A stretch of 64,000 nt of DNA from Flavobacteria bacterium BAL38 (GTDB lineage Bacteria > Bacteroidota > Bacteroidia > Flavobacteriales > Flavobacteriaceae), in contig AAXX01000002.1 of NCBI GenBank assembly GCA_000169355.1, positions 186,001 through 250,000 on the forward strand, in the 5' to 3' direction. Both the position numbers and the translations under genes were made by a program. The notes under the pieces were generated by a model that was not told the origin of the DNA, did no database searches, and worked only from the letters and a program-made list of their open reading frames with translations. The first letter of the stretch is position 1. Each line of letters opens with the position of its first letter. Shown here piece by piece: positions 36,121 through 45,237 of this stretch.

Positions 36121-36152
36121 AACTGCTCAATCTTAATCAAGATTGAGCAGTT
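36121..36152 (-). terminator. Terminator after the second skp gene
   Basis: A 14-bp perfect stem AACTGCTCAATCTT / AAGATTGAGCAGTT with a four-base loop, followed on the minus strand by a T-rich tract. It separates skp from murI. Confidence 0.88.
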
Positions 36153-36176
36153 TTTAAAATTATATATGCTAATAAA

Positions 36177-36680
36177 TTAGAAACCTAATGATTTTTTTAC
36201 ATCTGCTAATAAATCTGTACCATCAGCAACTAATAAACCGCTTCCTGTAGTAGCATCTAAAACATAGTTAAAACCTTTTTCTTTTGCCACTTTTTGGATA
36301 GCTGTTTGAGCTTTTTCCATGATTGGCTTATATAAGTCCATTTCTTTTTGTCCTAGTTCTTTTTGAGCTGTTTGTTGAAATTGTTGAATACGAGTTCCCA
36401 TGTCTTGCATTTCTTTAGAACGAGTTTCGTTTAATGCATCACCAGCAGTTGGAGCTTCTTGTTCGTATTTTTGTAATTTTGTTTGGTATTCAGCCACCAT
36501 GTTTTTGTAATCTTTATCGTAAGTCTCTTGAATTTTCTTCATTTGATCTTGAGCTGTTTTCATTTCAGGCATCGATGTCATTAGAGCTTGTAAATCTATA
36601 TGAGCAACTTTTGTTTGAGCTGAAACTTGAGTTCCAATAAAAAGTACGATTGCGATTGCTAAGGTTTTTAATTGTTTCAT
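36177..36680 (-). CDS. OmpH/Skp family periplasmic chaperone (short)
   Basis: A 167-aa periplasmic chaperone that holds unfolded outer-membrane proteins for BamA. Signal peptide MKQLKTLAIAIVLFIGTQVSA|Q. The family opening VAHIDLQALMTSMPE is followed by a coiled-coil arm (about 40-115) and the beta-strand end KEKGFNYVLDATTG. It lies 24 bp after the longer Skp paralogue and two genes after bamA, as in most Bacteroidota. Confidence 0.92.
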   Translation of the reverse strand: MKQLKTLAIAIVLFIGTQVSAQTKVAHIDLQALMTSMPEMKTAQDQMKKIQETYDKDYKNMVAEYQTKLQKYEQEAPTAGDALNETRSKEMQDMGTRIQQFQQTAQKELGQKEMDLYKPIMEKAQTAIQKVAKEKGFNYVLDATTGSGLLVADGTDLLADVKKSLGF

Positions 36681-36704
36681 TTTTAATTTTAAAATTTAAG
36701 TTAT

Positions 36705-37712
36705 TTAATTTTTGTTCTCTATTTCTGTTTTCTGTTCTTTTGCTTTTTTAGCGGCCTCTTTTTCTTCAGCTAACTTTTTCTTTTTTTCTTCTATTGCTTT
36801 TTTGCGTTCCTCTAATTTTCTGTTTCTTTCGTCAATAGCTTTTTGTCTTATTTCTGCAGGCGTTGGTTTTTTGTCAACTCCCTCTAGTACTTCTTTGTTA
36901 TTTACTTCTTTTGTATTCGTTGAGTCTGCTATTATTTCTTTTTCAATTACTGTGCCATTTTTTTTAGCATCACGTTCTTCAAGTAGTTTTTTTCTTTTTT
37001 CAGCAGCATCTGCTTTCTTTTGTTCGTTAGCAAGTTTGCGTTCTTCAATTAATTTTTCTCTAGCTGCTTTCTTTTCGTCCAGAAGACGTTGTCTTTCTGT
37101 AAAAGCAGGATTTTCTTCCAAACCTTCTTCTAAAGCTTCTTTAGCTTCAAGTGCTTTAAGTTGTTTTTTAGACATTTCTTCTCGTTTTTGAGAAGCTGTT
37201 AGTTTTTTCACAACAAAATCACTTATGTCATATTTTTGAGCAGCAAATAGCATTGTTAAATCAGAAGATTTATCAAATATAAAATCATATTTTCTTTGTT
37301 CTGCTACATCTTGAACTATTGTGAATATTTGATCTTGAATTGGTTTGATTAAAACCGTTTTTTGAATGATTAAATCCCCTTTTGGACCAAAACGTTTTTC
37401 TTGATATTCAAGAAGTTCTTTTTCTAAATAGGCAATTTCTTCTTCTCTTTCCTCAATTAATTCTTTAGTTAATAAAACGCGTTCTGTTTTTAAACCATCT
37501 TTTAACTTTGTTATTTCTGTTTTTTTAACCTCAATTTCTTGTTTCCACTTTTGTGCTTTTTGCTCTAATTGATTATTTGCTTCAGCATAATCTGGAACTT
37601 TTTCTAAGATGTATTCCATATCTATATAACCAATTTTGACTCCTCTAGCAGTTTGTGCTTGAGTAGGAAACGATAATAAGGCAAGTATAAATATTAGTTT
37701 TTTCATTTTCAT
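36705..37712 (-). CDS. OmpH/Skp family chaperone with long charged C-terminus
   Basis: A 335-aa Skp paralogue. Signal peptide to about residue 19, then an OmpH domain (about 22-175) with GYIDMEYILEKVPDY and RKYDFIFDKSSDLT. About 160 residues follow that are almost entirely Lys/Glu/Arg/Ala, with a predicted long coiled coil. This extension is not part of the classical Skp. A second ATG two codons in (37706) is equally possible. The gene is 100 bp after bamA and is probably co-transcribed. Confidence 0.88.
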   Translation of the reverse strand: MKMKKLIFILALLSFPTQAQTARGVKIGYIDMEYILEKVPDYAEANNQLEQKAQKWKQEIEVKKTEITKLKDGLKTERVLLTKELIEEREEEIAYLEKELLEYQEKRFGPKGDLIIQKTVLIKPIQDQIFTIVQDVAEQRKYDFIFDKSSDLTMLFAAQKYDISDFVVKKLTASQKREEMSKKQLKALEAKEALEEGLEENPAFTERQRLLDEKKAAREKLIEERKLANEQKKADAAEKRKKLLEERDAKKNGTVIEKEIIADSTNTKEVNNKEVLEGVDKKPTPAEIRQKAIDERNRKLEERKKAIEEKKKKLAEEKEAAKKAKEQKTEIENKN

Positions 37713-37812
37713 TTTGTTTAGTTGGCGAATCTTTTTGATTCTCTTTAGATGTATTAAACGTAATAAATAATAAAATATTTTTACGAATTTAACAAAAAAC
37801 TCTTAACAAACC

Positions 37813-40431
37813 TTAAAATTGTTGTCCAATGATAAAGTGAGTTTGCCAACCACTTTTTGCAGTGTCTCCCGGTATAGCATCAAATCCATGCGCAAAATCA
37901 ATACCTAACAATCCAAATGCTGGCATAAATACACGGATACCAACTCCTGCAGAACGTTGAAGTTTAAAAGGATTGTATTGCTTAAAAGTATCAAATGCTG
38001 CTCCGGCTTCTAAGAAACTTAATGCATATATTGAAGCCGACTGATTTAATGTAATAGGATAACGAAGTTCTAATGAAAACTTGTTGTATATAGTTCCACC
38101 ATCTTGAGATGACAATGAGTTATTTGGATATCCTCTTAATTGAATTACTTCTCGTCCATCTAATGAAAAGTTAGCTAAACCATCTCCACCTAAAAAGAAT
38201 CTTTCAAACGGAACTAAACCTCTATCTGAGTTATATGCTCCCATGAAACCAAATTCTGCATTAGTTCTTAAAATCAACTTTTCATAGATTCTATTATAGT
38301 TGTCAGCTTTAAATTTGATTTTATAATATTCTAACCAATTAAATCTTTTTTGATCAACTTTACTTCTGTCAACTGCAGCATCTGCAGGGTCTGTAACAGG
38401 GTAGCCCTGGTCATTCAAATAACTTCCTGCAGGATAATTAGAACCGTCTGGAGCTTCTCCTGCCACCGCAGCTTTAACTTTATTTTCTGCTAAATTTTCT
38501 AAATTAGCATAATCTACACCATTAAATAGTGAATAGGGTAATGTAAATTTACCAGATATACTAAATTCTGACCCCATTGTAGGGAAAATTGGATTTACTC
38601 CTTTACTATTTCTTGATAATCCAATAGTATAAGCTAAGTTTCTAGATGCACCGTCTCCAAATGTAAATAATCCTGTATTATAGTTGTTTAAGTCATAGTA
38701 TTGAAACGAAACAGCTTGTGATAATACAAAATAATCATCGGGCACTTTAAGTCTTTTTGCTAATCCAACAGATAATGATGTAATGTTAAAACTTTGACTT
38801 CTTGTTACATCTCTAGTTCTTGAATTATACAAAAATTGTTTACTATGTGATAATGATGTTGAAAAACTAACTGGTTTTTTTCCACCAAACCATGGCTCAG
38901 AAAATGATAAACTATAAGTTTGAAAGAATGAACTACCTTGTAAGCGTAAAGACATTTTTTGTCCGTCTCCCATAGGAAGCGGTTTGTATGCTCCTTTTTT
39001 AAACATATTTCTTGCAGAGAAATTGTTAAAAGATAGTCCTAAAGTTCCTATAAAACCTCCGCCACCGTAACCACCTTGTAGTTCTACTTGACTTGATCCT
39101 TTTTCTACTACATTATATTCAATATCAACTGTTCCTGCTTGAGGATCTACGTTTTTGAAATCGGGTTTAATAGCTTCAGGGTCAAAAAATCCAAGTTGTC
39201 CTATTTCACGAATTGAACGAATTAAATCTTCTTTACTGTATTTTTGTCCTGGTTTTGTTCTAAGTTCTCTGTAAATTACATGGTCATTTGTTTTGTCATT
39301 TCCTACAACAGTAATTTTGTTAAAATACGCAATTGGACCTTCAGTAATTCTAATTTCAAAGTCAATTGTGTCATTTGCTGTTCTTACTTCAACAGGATTG
39401 ATACTTGAAAATAAATAACCATTATTTTGATATAAGTTTGTCAAATCTTCACCGTCTGGTTTGGTTTGATCGGCAATTCTTTTTTGAAGAATAGTACCGT
39501 TATAAACATCTCCTTTTTTAATTCCTAGAATCGAATTTAGTTGACGTTCAGTATAAACTGTGTTTCCAAGGTAGCGAATATCTCCAAAATAATATTTTCT
39601 TCCTTCTTCAAGTTTTACTTTTATTGCAATAGTATTTGATTTTTTGTCGTAAGTAACAGAATCAGAAATAATTCGAGCATCTCTATTTCCTTTTTCTTTA
39701 TATTTATCAATAACAGCAGTTAAGTCTTCTTTGTATTTTTCTTTTATAAATTTAGATTTTTTGAAAATACGAATCGGATTGCGCTGTTTAGTATTTTTAA
39801 ACGCTTTTCTAAGTTTTGCATCACTAATTTGGTCGTTGCCTTCAAATACAATACTTTTTACTTTTACTTTATCGCCTTTATCGATATTAACAACCAATTT
39901 AACCTCAGTGTCTAAGCTGTCAGGAATAGTGTTAATAACTACTTTGGCTTGGTAATAGCCGTCTTTTTTGTATTTATTTTCGATATAATTTTTAGTGGTA
40001 GTAATTAAATTTTCATTTACTATTTTACCTTTCTTTAAATCTGTTTCTTTAATTAATTCTTCTGTTTTTCCCTTTTTTACTCCTTGTATTTTTACATCGG
40101 ATAATTTAGGTAATTCATTAATATTAAGTTCTAAAAAGATGCTATCGCCTTCAATTTTATTTACATAAAAATTTACATCAGAAAACAATCCTAATTTCCA
40201 TAATTTTTTAATAGCATTACTAATGTCTTGTCCTGGAACAATTATTTGTTGTCCTTTTTCTAATCCGGTAAAAGTGGTTACAGTTTGTTCGTTGTAACTT
40301 ATTTTTCCTGTAACATCAATTTTTGCTAATATATATTCTTTACCACTCTCAAGTTTTGTGTCTTGAGCAAATAGTGAAGAGCTATTTAATAATATGAATA
40401 TTGAAAGTAATTGTATTCCTTTTTTAAACAT
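37813..40431 (-). CDS. bamA: Outer-membrane protein assembly factor BamA
   Basis: BamA inserts beta-barrel proteins into the outer membrane. The protein is 872 aa: a signal peptide (MFKKGIQLLSIFILLNSSSLFA|Q), five POTRA domains (about 40-450), then the 16-strand barrel. The barrel contains the conserved LRGYPNN (VRGF-like) loop and ends in a C-terminal Phe (IIGQQF). I chose the ATG at 40431, where the conserved signal peptide begins; longer starts would read through uppS. The start overlaps the uppS stop by 8 bp, pointing to translational coupling. Confidence 0.94.
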   Translation of the reverse strand: MFKKGIQLLSIFILLNSSSLFAQDTKLESGKEYILAKIDVTGKISYNEQTVTTFTGLEKGQQIIVPGQDISNAIKKLWKLGLFSDVNFYVNKIEGDSIFLELNINELPKLSDVKIQGVKKGKTEELIKETDLKKGKIVNENLITTTKNYIENKYKKDGYYQAKVVINTIPDSLDTEVKLVVNIDKGDKVKVKSIVFEGNDQISDAKLRKAFKNTKQRNPIRIFKKSKFIKEKYKEDLTAVIDKYKEKGNRDARIISDSVTYDKKSNTIAIKVKLEEGRKYYFGDIRYLGNTVYTERQLNSILGIKKGDVYNGTILQKRIADQTKPDGEDLTNLYQNNGYLFSSINPVEVRTANDTIDFEIRITEGPIAYFNKITVVGNDKTNDHVIYRELRTKPGQKYSKEDLIRSIREIGQLGFFDPEAIKPDFKNVDPQAGTVDIEYNVVEKGSSQVELQGGYGGGGFIGTLGLSFNNFSARNMFKKGAYKPLPMGDGQKMSLRLQGSSFFQTYSLSFSEPWFGGKKPVSFSTSLSHSKQFLYNSRTRDVTRSQSFNITSLSVGLAKRLKVPDDYFVLSQAVSFQYYDLNNYNTGLFTFGDGASRNLAYTIGLSRNSKGVNPIFPTMGSEFSISGKFTLPYSLFNGVDYANLENLAENKVKAAVAGEAPDGSNYPAGSYLNDQGYPVTDPADAAVDRSKVDQKRFNWLEYYKIKFKADNYNRIYEKLILRTNAEFGFMGAYNSDRGLVPFERFFLGGDGLANFSLDGREVIQLRGYPNNSLSSQDGGTIYNKFSLELRYPITLNQSASIYALSFLEAGAAFDTFKQYNPFKLQRSAGVGIRVFMPAFGLLGIDFAHGFDAIPGDTAKSGWQTHFIIGQQF

Positions 40432-41179
40432 TGTTTTCGGGTATAATTTGTTCGCTTGTTTTTCCAAATCGGCGTTCTCTTTTTTGATAACTAATAATTG
40501 CTTCATACAAATTGTTTTCTGTAAAATCAGGCCAAAGGACATCAGTGAAATAAAATTCGGCATAAGCAATTTGCCACAATAGAAAATTACTTATTCTGTG
40601 TTCGCCACTTGTTCTGATTACTAAATCTACATCTGGTAAATTGTGTGTGTAAAGATGCTGATTAATAATTGATTCGTCAATAGCCTGTTCAGAAATTATA
40701 TTATTTTTAACTTTATCTGATATTTTTTTAACAGCTTGGACAATCTCTTCTCTAGCGCCATAACTAAGGGCTAAAGTAAGTGTCATCCTAGTGTTTTCAG
40801 AGGTTTTGTCAATTACTTCTTGTAATTCTTTTTGAACCTTTGTGGGTAAATTTGTTAAATTTCCAATAGCATTTAATTTAATATTATTGGATTGTAATGT
40901 CTTAATTTCTTTCTTAAGAGAGGAAATTAATAACTTCATTAAGGTTTCAACTTCTAGTTTTGGACGGTTCCAGTTTTCGGTTGAAAAAGCATAAAGTGTA
41001 AGGTTTTGAATGCCTAATTTAGCGCAAGTTTCTACAGTAACTTTAACCGACTTTGTACCACTTTCGTGACCCAATGCTCGAATTAAACCCTTTTGTTTAG
41101 CCCATCTGCCATTTCCATCCATAATAATGGCTAAATGCTTTGGTAAACTTGCTGTATTTATTTGTTGAACTAAATCCAT
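40424..41179 (-). CDS. uppS: Isoprenyl (undecaprenyl diphosphate) synthase
   Basis: UppS makes the C55 carrier lipid for peptidoglycan and polysaccharide synthesis. The protein is 251 aa with the cis-prenyltransferase signature IIMDGNGRWAKQ (catalytic Asp21), the LTLYAFSTENW block and the RTSGEHRISNFLLWQIAYAE C-terminal block (catalytic Glu). It sits 3 bp after DUF6089 and overlaps bamA. Confidence 0.95.
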   Translation of the reverse strand: MDLVQQINTASLPKHLAIIMDGNGRWAKQKGLIRALGHESGTKSVKVTVETCAKLGIQNLTLYAFSTENWNRPKLEVETLMKLLISSLKKEIKTLQSNNIKLNAIGNLTNLPTKVQKELQEVIDKTSENTRMTLTLALSYGAREEIVQAVKKISDKVKNNIISEQAIDESIINQHLYTHNLPDVDLVIRTSGEHRISNFLLWQIAYAEFYFTDVLWPDFTENNLYEAIISYQKRERRFGKTSEQIIPENNV

Positions 41180-41182
41180 TTT

Positions 41183-41866
41183 TTATTCTGCGCAAAAACA
41201 AGGGTTCTTGCCAAATGTGTATGTTAATGTTAAGCCGGTAAATACATACCAATCGTTACTATTTAAATTTCCAAAACGTAATGTTTCAAAATTATCATTT
41301 TTTGGATTACTTCCGTCTAAATTATCGGTAAAAGTATATCTAAAACCAACTTCGGCACCAATTATAAAATTTTCTAAAAATCGTCCTTTTACTCCAACAA
41401 CCATTGGGATAGAGAAAGTACTACTTTGATAATCTAATTTACTTGTTTGATCTAAAATAAAAATTTCGTCATAAATAAAGTAACTAATACCACTGTAAAC
41501 ATATGGAGATACTTTTGTTTTAGAATCATGTAAGTCAAAATCCATGAAATTAAATTCTAATCCAGCAGAAAATTCTTTTACACTATTTTCAAACGAAAAG
41601 CCTCTTAATTTTCTACTAGGCACATCGCTGTCAATATCGTTAGATTTTAAACTTCCTTGAGTATATGAAAAACGATACGCGTGTCTAGGACTTCTGTTCC
41701 ATTTATAAATTATTCCTATCGCTGACTCGTTTGGTGCAATGTAAGAGGTTGGTCCAACATCACCAATATAGTTGACGCCACCAAAAAACACACCTAATTC
41801 GTTTATTTGTGCATGCGAACTAAACCCGCAGAAAATCAGTGAAATATATAATAAAAAGTGCTTCAT
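41183..41866 (-). CDS. DUF6089 family outer-membrane barrel protein
   Basis: A 227-aa protein with a signal peptide (MKHFLLYISLIFCGFSSHA|Q). The opening INELGVFFGGVNYIGDVG is typical of DUF6089 in Bacteroidota. Eight or so amphipathic strands follow, ending in LTYTFGKNPCFCAE. Role unknown. It is almost always found directly before uppS and bamA, so a link to envelope assembly is likely. It is the first gene of the uppS-bamA-skp run and has its own -7 box. Confidence 0.86.
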   Translation of the reverse strand: MKHFLLYISLIFCGFSSHAQINELGVFFGGVNYIGDVGPTSYIAPNESAIGIIYKWNRSPRHAYRFSYTQGSLKSNDIDSDVPSRKLRGFSFENSVKEFSAGLEFNFMDFDLHDSKTKVSPYVYSGISYFIYDEIFILDQTSKLDYQSSTFSIPMVVGVKGRFLENFIIGAEVGFRYTFTDNLDGSNPKNDNFETLRFGNLNSNDWYVFTGLTLTYTFGKNPCFCAE

Positions 41867-41882
41867 TTTTTAAAATAGTTTG

Positions 41883-41890
41883 CAAATATA
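41883..41890 (-). promoter_or_regulatory. Putative -7 box for DUF6089-uppS-bamA-skp
   Basis: Minus strand TATATTTG matches TAnnTTTG, 16 bp before the DUF6089 start. Confidence 0.55.
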
Positions 41891-41985
41891 ACAATAATGA
41901 CTTCTTATCCCTATTTTAAAGGTTTTTTTTGTAGTCTTTTGAATATTTAAAACGTTAAAAATTAAAAAATGATATAAAAAGTCTG

Positions 41986-42870
41986 TTAATTTCTTTTGTC
42001 TTCTCCCCAAAGTAGTTTTTTTCTGATTGTATTTAAAAACGATTCTTCTTTAAATTCAATTATAGAAATGGTAAATGGTGATTTTTTTATTTTTACAATT
42101 GTGTCTTTAGATACAGCCGAAATTCTTGAATCTAAAGAAATTAAAAATTGCTCTTCTCTACCAGAAATTCTAAGTTCAATTTCCATATCATCCATTATTA
42201 CTAAAGGTCTTGCATTTAAATTATGTGGAGCCATTGGAGTAATAACTAAACTTTCAACATTTGGCGTTAGCACGGGTCCGCCACAACTTAAAGAATATCC
42301 TGTAGATCCTGTGGGTGTGGAAATTATTAGTCCGTCAGCCCAGTAAGAAGTTAAATATTCTCCATTTAAATAAGTAATAATAGTAATCATCGAAGTGGTG
42401 TCTTTTCGGGCTACCGTAACTTCGTTTAGCGCAAAATTTAATTCGCTAAAATTCTCATAATTTGGTGTAGTCTCAATACTTAGTAAAGTTCTTTTTGAAG
42501 TAGCATAGTCGTTATTAAGGAGTTTTTGAAGCAAGGTCTCAATGTTTTCAAATTGAATTGTTGCTAAAAATCCTAATCTTCCTGCGTTAATTCCTATAAT
42601 AGGAATATTTTTATCCCTAACAAATGTTGCTGCTTTTAAAATAGTTCCATCTCCACCAATACTTATTAATGCTTTGAAATTCGAATCCAAATCATTGTAG
42701 CTTGAATACGTATCATAATCTTTTAAAATGATATTTTTTTCTTTTAGTATGGCTAAAAAATTTGCTTCAAATGCAATTTTAATAGCTTTTGACTCTAAAA
42801 AAGAAACTACTTTTTGTACGATCTCAGCTGTACTGTTTTGATAATATTGACCGAAAAGCGCTATTTTCAT
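41986..42870 (-). CDS. nadK: NAD kinase
   Basis: NadK phosphorylates NAD to NADP. The protein is 294 aa with the GGDGT motif at residues 72-76, the conserved LNEVTVAR (NE/D) block and the STPTGSTGYSLSCGGP block. It follows the CBS protein by 10 bp in the same direction. Confidence 0.95.
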   Translation of the reverse strand: MKIALFGQYYQNSTAEIVQKVVSFLESKAIKIAFEANFLAILKEKNIILKDYDTYSSYNDLDSNFKALISIGGDGTILKAATFVRDKNIPIIGINAGRLGFLATIQFENIETLLQKLLNNDYATSKRTLLSIETTPNYENFSELNFALNEVTVARKDTTSMITIITYLNGEYLTSYWADGLIISTPTGSTGYSLSCGGPVLTPNVESLVITPMAPHNLNARPLVIMDDMEIELRISGREEQFLISLDSRISAVSKDTIVKIKKSPFTISIIEFKEESFLNTIRKKLLWGEDKRN

Positions 42871-42880
42871 TATTGTTATT

Positions 42881-43540
42881 TTAAATATTCAAGTATTTGT
42901 CTAAATAATCGGAACGTTCTTTTAAACTATTCAAATAAGAATCATCTTGATGTTCAGAAATAATTTCATATTCATACCGTCTAAAAGTTTGAATAATATC
43001 GTTTAGTCCACTTTGACTAATTTTTACTGTAATTTCAACTTTTTTACCCACTACATTAGAAATAAATAATCCTAAAATTTTAGCGTTATTGCTTTCAATT
43101 ATTTGAGCTACTTGACTCATTGAAAACTTTTCAGTTTCTTTTTCTATGACAATGATGCCACCTTCTTCTTTTAGGAATGGAGTTTCGTGAAAAAAACGTA
43201 TCACATCTTCAAGTTCATAATATCCTAAATAGTTGTTTTTTTCATCTAAAACAGGAACTAAATTACTTTCGTTTTTTGCGAAAATTTCTAAAACATCAAG
43301 CCAAATGGTTGTTGTGCGTACAAAAAATCGCTCAAAATGAAAACGAGTTTCATTAACAATTGAATTACTGTCTAAAAGTTCTGTGTTTTCTTTACTTATA
43401 CAACCTATATATACACCATCTTCTGTTACTGGAAAATGGGAATAAGGAAAATCCACAAACAAATCCTGAGCTTCTGCTATAGAATCAGTATGTTTTAATG
43501 GTTTTATTTCGTTGTTTAAGTAGCTTGTAAGATTATTCAT
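42881..43540 (-). CDS. CBS-domain protein with ACT-like C-terminus
   Basis: A 219-aa cytoplasmic protein with two CBS motifs (about 10-65 and 75-135; for example FPVTEDGVYIGCIS and LVPVLDEKNNYLGYYEL) and a C-terminal ACT-like region (about 140-210). CBS pairs bind adenosine nucleotides, so it may sense AMP/ATP. It is always next to nadK in related genomes, which suggests a link to NAD(P) metabolism. I chose the ATG at 43540 (MNNLTSYLNN); the 27-residue upstream extension is unlikely to be coding. Role inferred. Confidence 0.82.
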   Translation of the reverse strand: MNNLTSYLNNEIKPLKHTDSIAEAQDLFVDFPYSHFPVTEDGVYIGCISKENTELLDSNSIVNETRFHFERFFVRTTTIWLDVLEIFAKNESNLVPVLDEKNNYLGYYELEDVIRFFHETPFLKEEGGIIVIEKETEKFSMSQVAQIIESNNAKILGLFISNVVGKKVEITVKISQSGLNDIIQTFRRYEYEIISEHQDDSYLNSLKERSDYLDKYLNI

Positions 43541-43608
43541 TTTGGATTTGATGAAAATATATCGCAAAATAATCAAAAAATACCATATGCTAGCTAACTT
43601 ATACTTTG

Positions 43609-43616
43609 TATTTTTG
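43609..43616 (+). promoter_or_regulatory. Putative -7 box for pdxJ
   Basis: TATTTTTG fits TAnnTTTG, 19 bp before the ATG. Confidence 0.5.
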
Positions 43617-43635
43617 TACAAATTAAAAAATCATC

Positions 43636-44349
43636 ATGACAAAATTATCTGTAAACATTAATAAAATAGCAACGCTTCGTAATTCTAGAGGTGGTAATGT
43701 GCCTGATTTATTGAAAGTTGCAAAGGATATTCAGCAATTTGGAGCGCAAGGAATTACAATACATCCAAGACCAGATGAAAGACATATTCGTTATCAAGAT
43801 GCTCGCGATTTAAAACCGGTGGTGTATACCGAATATAATATAGAAGGAAATCCACAACATAATTTTATTGATTTAGTTTTAGAATGTAAACCTACGCAAG
43901 TTACATTAGTACCTGATGCAATTGGCGCATTAACATCTAATGCAGGATGGGATACAATAAAACATCAATCGTATTTATTAGAAGTTATTCAGGAATTTCA
44001 AAGAAATAATATTCGGACTTCTATTTTTGTAGATGCAGATGAACGAATGATTGAAGGAGCAAAAGCAACCGGTACAGAAAGAATAGAATTGTACACGGAA
44101 TCATTTGCTCATGAATTTGGTTTGGGAAATAAAGCTGGAATAGATTCTTATGTAAAATCGGCTCTTAAAGCAAATGAGTTAGGCTTAGGAATAAATGCGG
44201 GTCATGATTTGAGTTTAGATAATATTAAATTTTTTAAAGATAATATTCCTGGCTTGTTAGAGGTTTCTATTGGTCATGCTTTAATTTCTGAGTCATTATA
44301 CTTAGGATTAGAAAATGTAGTAAATATGTATCTTCAAAAATTGAAATAA
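43636..44349 (+). CDS. pdxJ: Pyridoxine 5'-phosphate synthase
   Basis: PdxJ condenses 1-deoxy-xylulose 5-phosphate with 3-amino-1-hydroxyacetone phosphate, the ring-closing step of vitamin B6 synthesis. The protein is 237 aa, a TIM barrel, with the family start KLSVNINKIATLRNSRGG, the ITIHPRPDERHI block and the GINAGHDLSLDN block. It overlaps nothing; the hydrolase begins 1 bp later, so the two are co-transcribed. Confidence 0.95.
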   Translation: MTKLSVNINKIATLRNSRGGNVPDLLKVAKDIQQFGAQGITIHPRPDERHIRYQDARDLKPVVYTEYNIEGNPQHNFIDLVLECKPTQVTLVPDAIGALTSNAGWDTIKHQSYLLEVIQEFQRNNIRTSIFVDADERMIEGAKATGTERIELYTESFAHEFGLGNKAGIDSYVKSALKANELGLGINAGHDLSLDNIKFFKDNIPGLLEVSIGHALISESLYLGLENVVNMYLQKLK

Positions 44350-44350
44350 G

Positions 44351-45115
44351 ATGTTGTTGCATTCAAGAATTGAAGGCGAAGGAACGCCAATGGTAATTAT
44401 TCATGGTTTTTTAGGGATGTCTGATAATTGGAAAACATTAGGATCTCAATTTGCTACGGAAGGATTTCAAGTACACGCATTAGATCTAAGAAATCATGGA
44501 AAAAGTTTTCATTCAGAAGATTTTTCTTATGAAGTAATGGTTGAAGATGTAAAGCAATATTGTGAATATCATCAATTAAACAATATAATAATTATTGGCC
44601 ATTCTATGGGAGGAAAAGTGGCTATGTTATTAGCAACAACTTATCCAGAATTGGTTTCAAAATTAATTGTAGCAGATATTGGACCTAAATATTATGCGCC
44701 TCATCACCAAACTATTTTAGCAGCATTAAATGCGGTAGATTTTTCAAAGAAACCAAGTAGAGCAGAAGTAGAAGAAATTGTTTCAGGTTATATCAACGAT
44801 TTTGGTACACGACAGTTTTTACTTAAAAATTTATATTGGGAATCGCCAGAGCAATTAGCTTTTCGGTTTAATTTAAAAGTTTTCAATGAAAAGATAGAAA
44901 CAATTGGAACCGTTTTGCCGTTTAATAATACTTTTTTAAAAGATACTTTGTTTTTAAGAGGAGACAAATCTGACTATATTTTAGATTCCGATTTTGAAAC
45001 CATTTATTATCATTTTCCTTCTGCAATTATTAAAACGGTAAACAATGCTGGTCATTGGCTTCATGCCGAAAACCCAAAAGATTTTTACACATATGTTATG
45101 GATTTTATAAAATAA
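44351..45115 (+). CDS. Alpha/beta fold hydrolase (YbfF-like)
   Basis: A 254-aa cytoplasmic hydrolase. The nucleophile Ser85 lies in the elbow GHSMGG, an HG oxyanion motif is at 19-20, and the catalytic His is in NAGHWLHAENP near the C-terminus. The catalytic Asp is probably in FLRGDKSDYI. It resembles the esterase/thioesterase YbfF. The substrate cannot be inferred. It is coupled to pdxJ. Confidence 0.85.
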   Translation: MLLHSRIEGEGTPMVIIHGFLGMSDNWKTLGSQFATEGFQVHALDLRNHGKSFHSEDFSYEVMVEDVKQYCEYHQLNNIIIIGHSMGGKVAMLLATTYPELVSKLIVADIGPKYYAPHHQTILAALNAVDFSKKPSRAEVEEIVSGYINDFGTRQFLLKNLYWESPEQLAFRFNLKVFNEKIETIGTVLPFNNTFLKDTLFLRGDKSDYILDSDFETIYYHFPSAIIKTVNNAGHWLHAENPKDFYTYVMDFIK

Positions 45116-45123
45116 AAAAGCAA

Positions 45124-45149
45124 AAAAAATTATGCATGCATAATTTTTT
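45124..45149. repeat. 26-bp perfect palindrome
   Basis: The sequence is symmetric about 45136/45137, with the core ATTATGCATGCATAAT flanked by A's and T's. It lies 8 bp after the hydrolase stop. It could be a weak bidirectional terminator or a protein-binding site; the lack of a loop makes hairpin formation less favourable. Confidence 0.6.
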
Positions 45150-45182
45150 AGTTAAAAAAATTGTAAAATTCATAATTTGTTA

Positions 45183-45190
45183 TAATTTTG
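45183..45190 (+). promoter_or_regulatory. Putative -7 box for the FadL-family gene
   Basis: TAATTTTG fits TAnnTTTG, 47 bp before the ATG. ATTG at 45160-45163 has a 19-bp spacing. Confidence 0.5.
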
Positions 45191-45237
45191 AAGTATTGAT
45201 TATTACGAATTCAGAAAAAAACTAACAAATTTAAATT

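Noticed and set aside
36712..37191. Long Ser/Phe-rich open frame antisense to the long Skp gene
   Set aside because: It is the complement of a Lys/Glu-rich coiled coil (AAA/GAA codons read as TTT/TTC). It has no start context or conserved motif.
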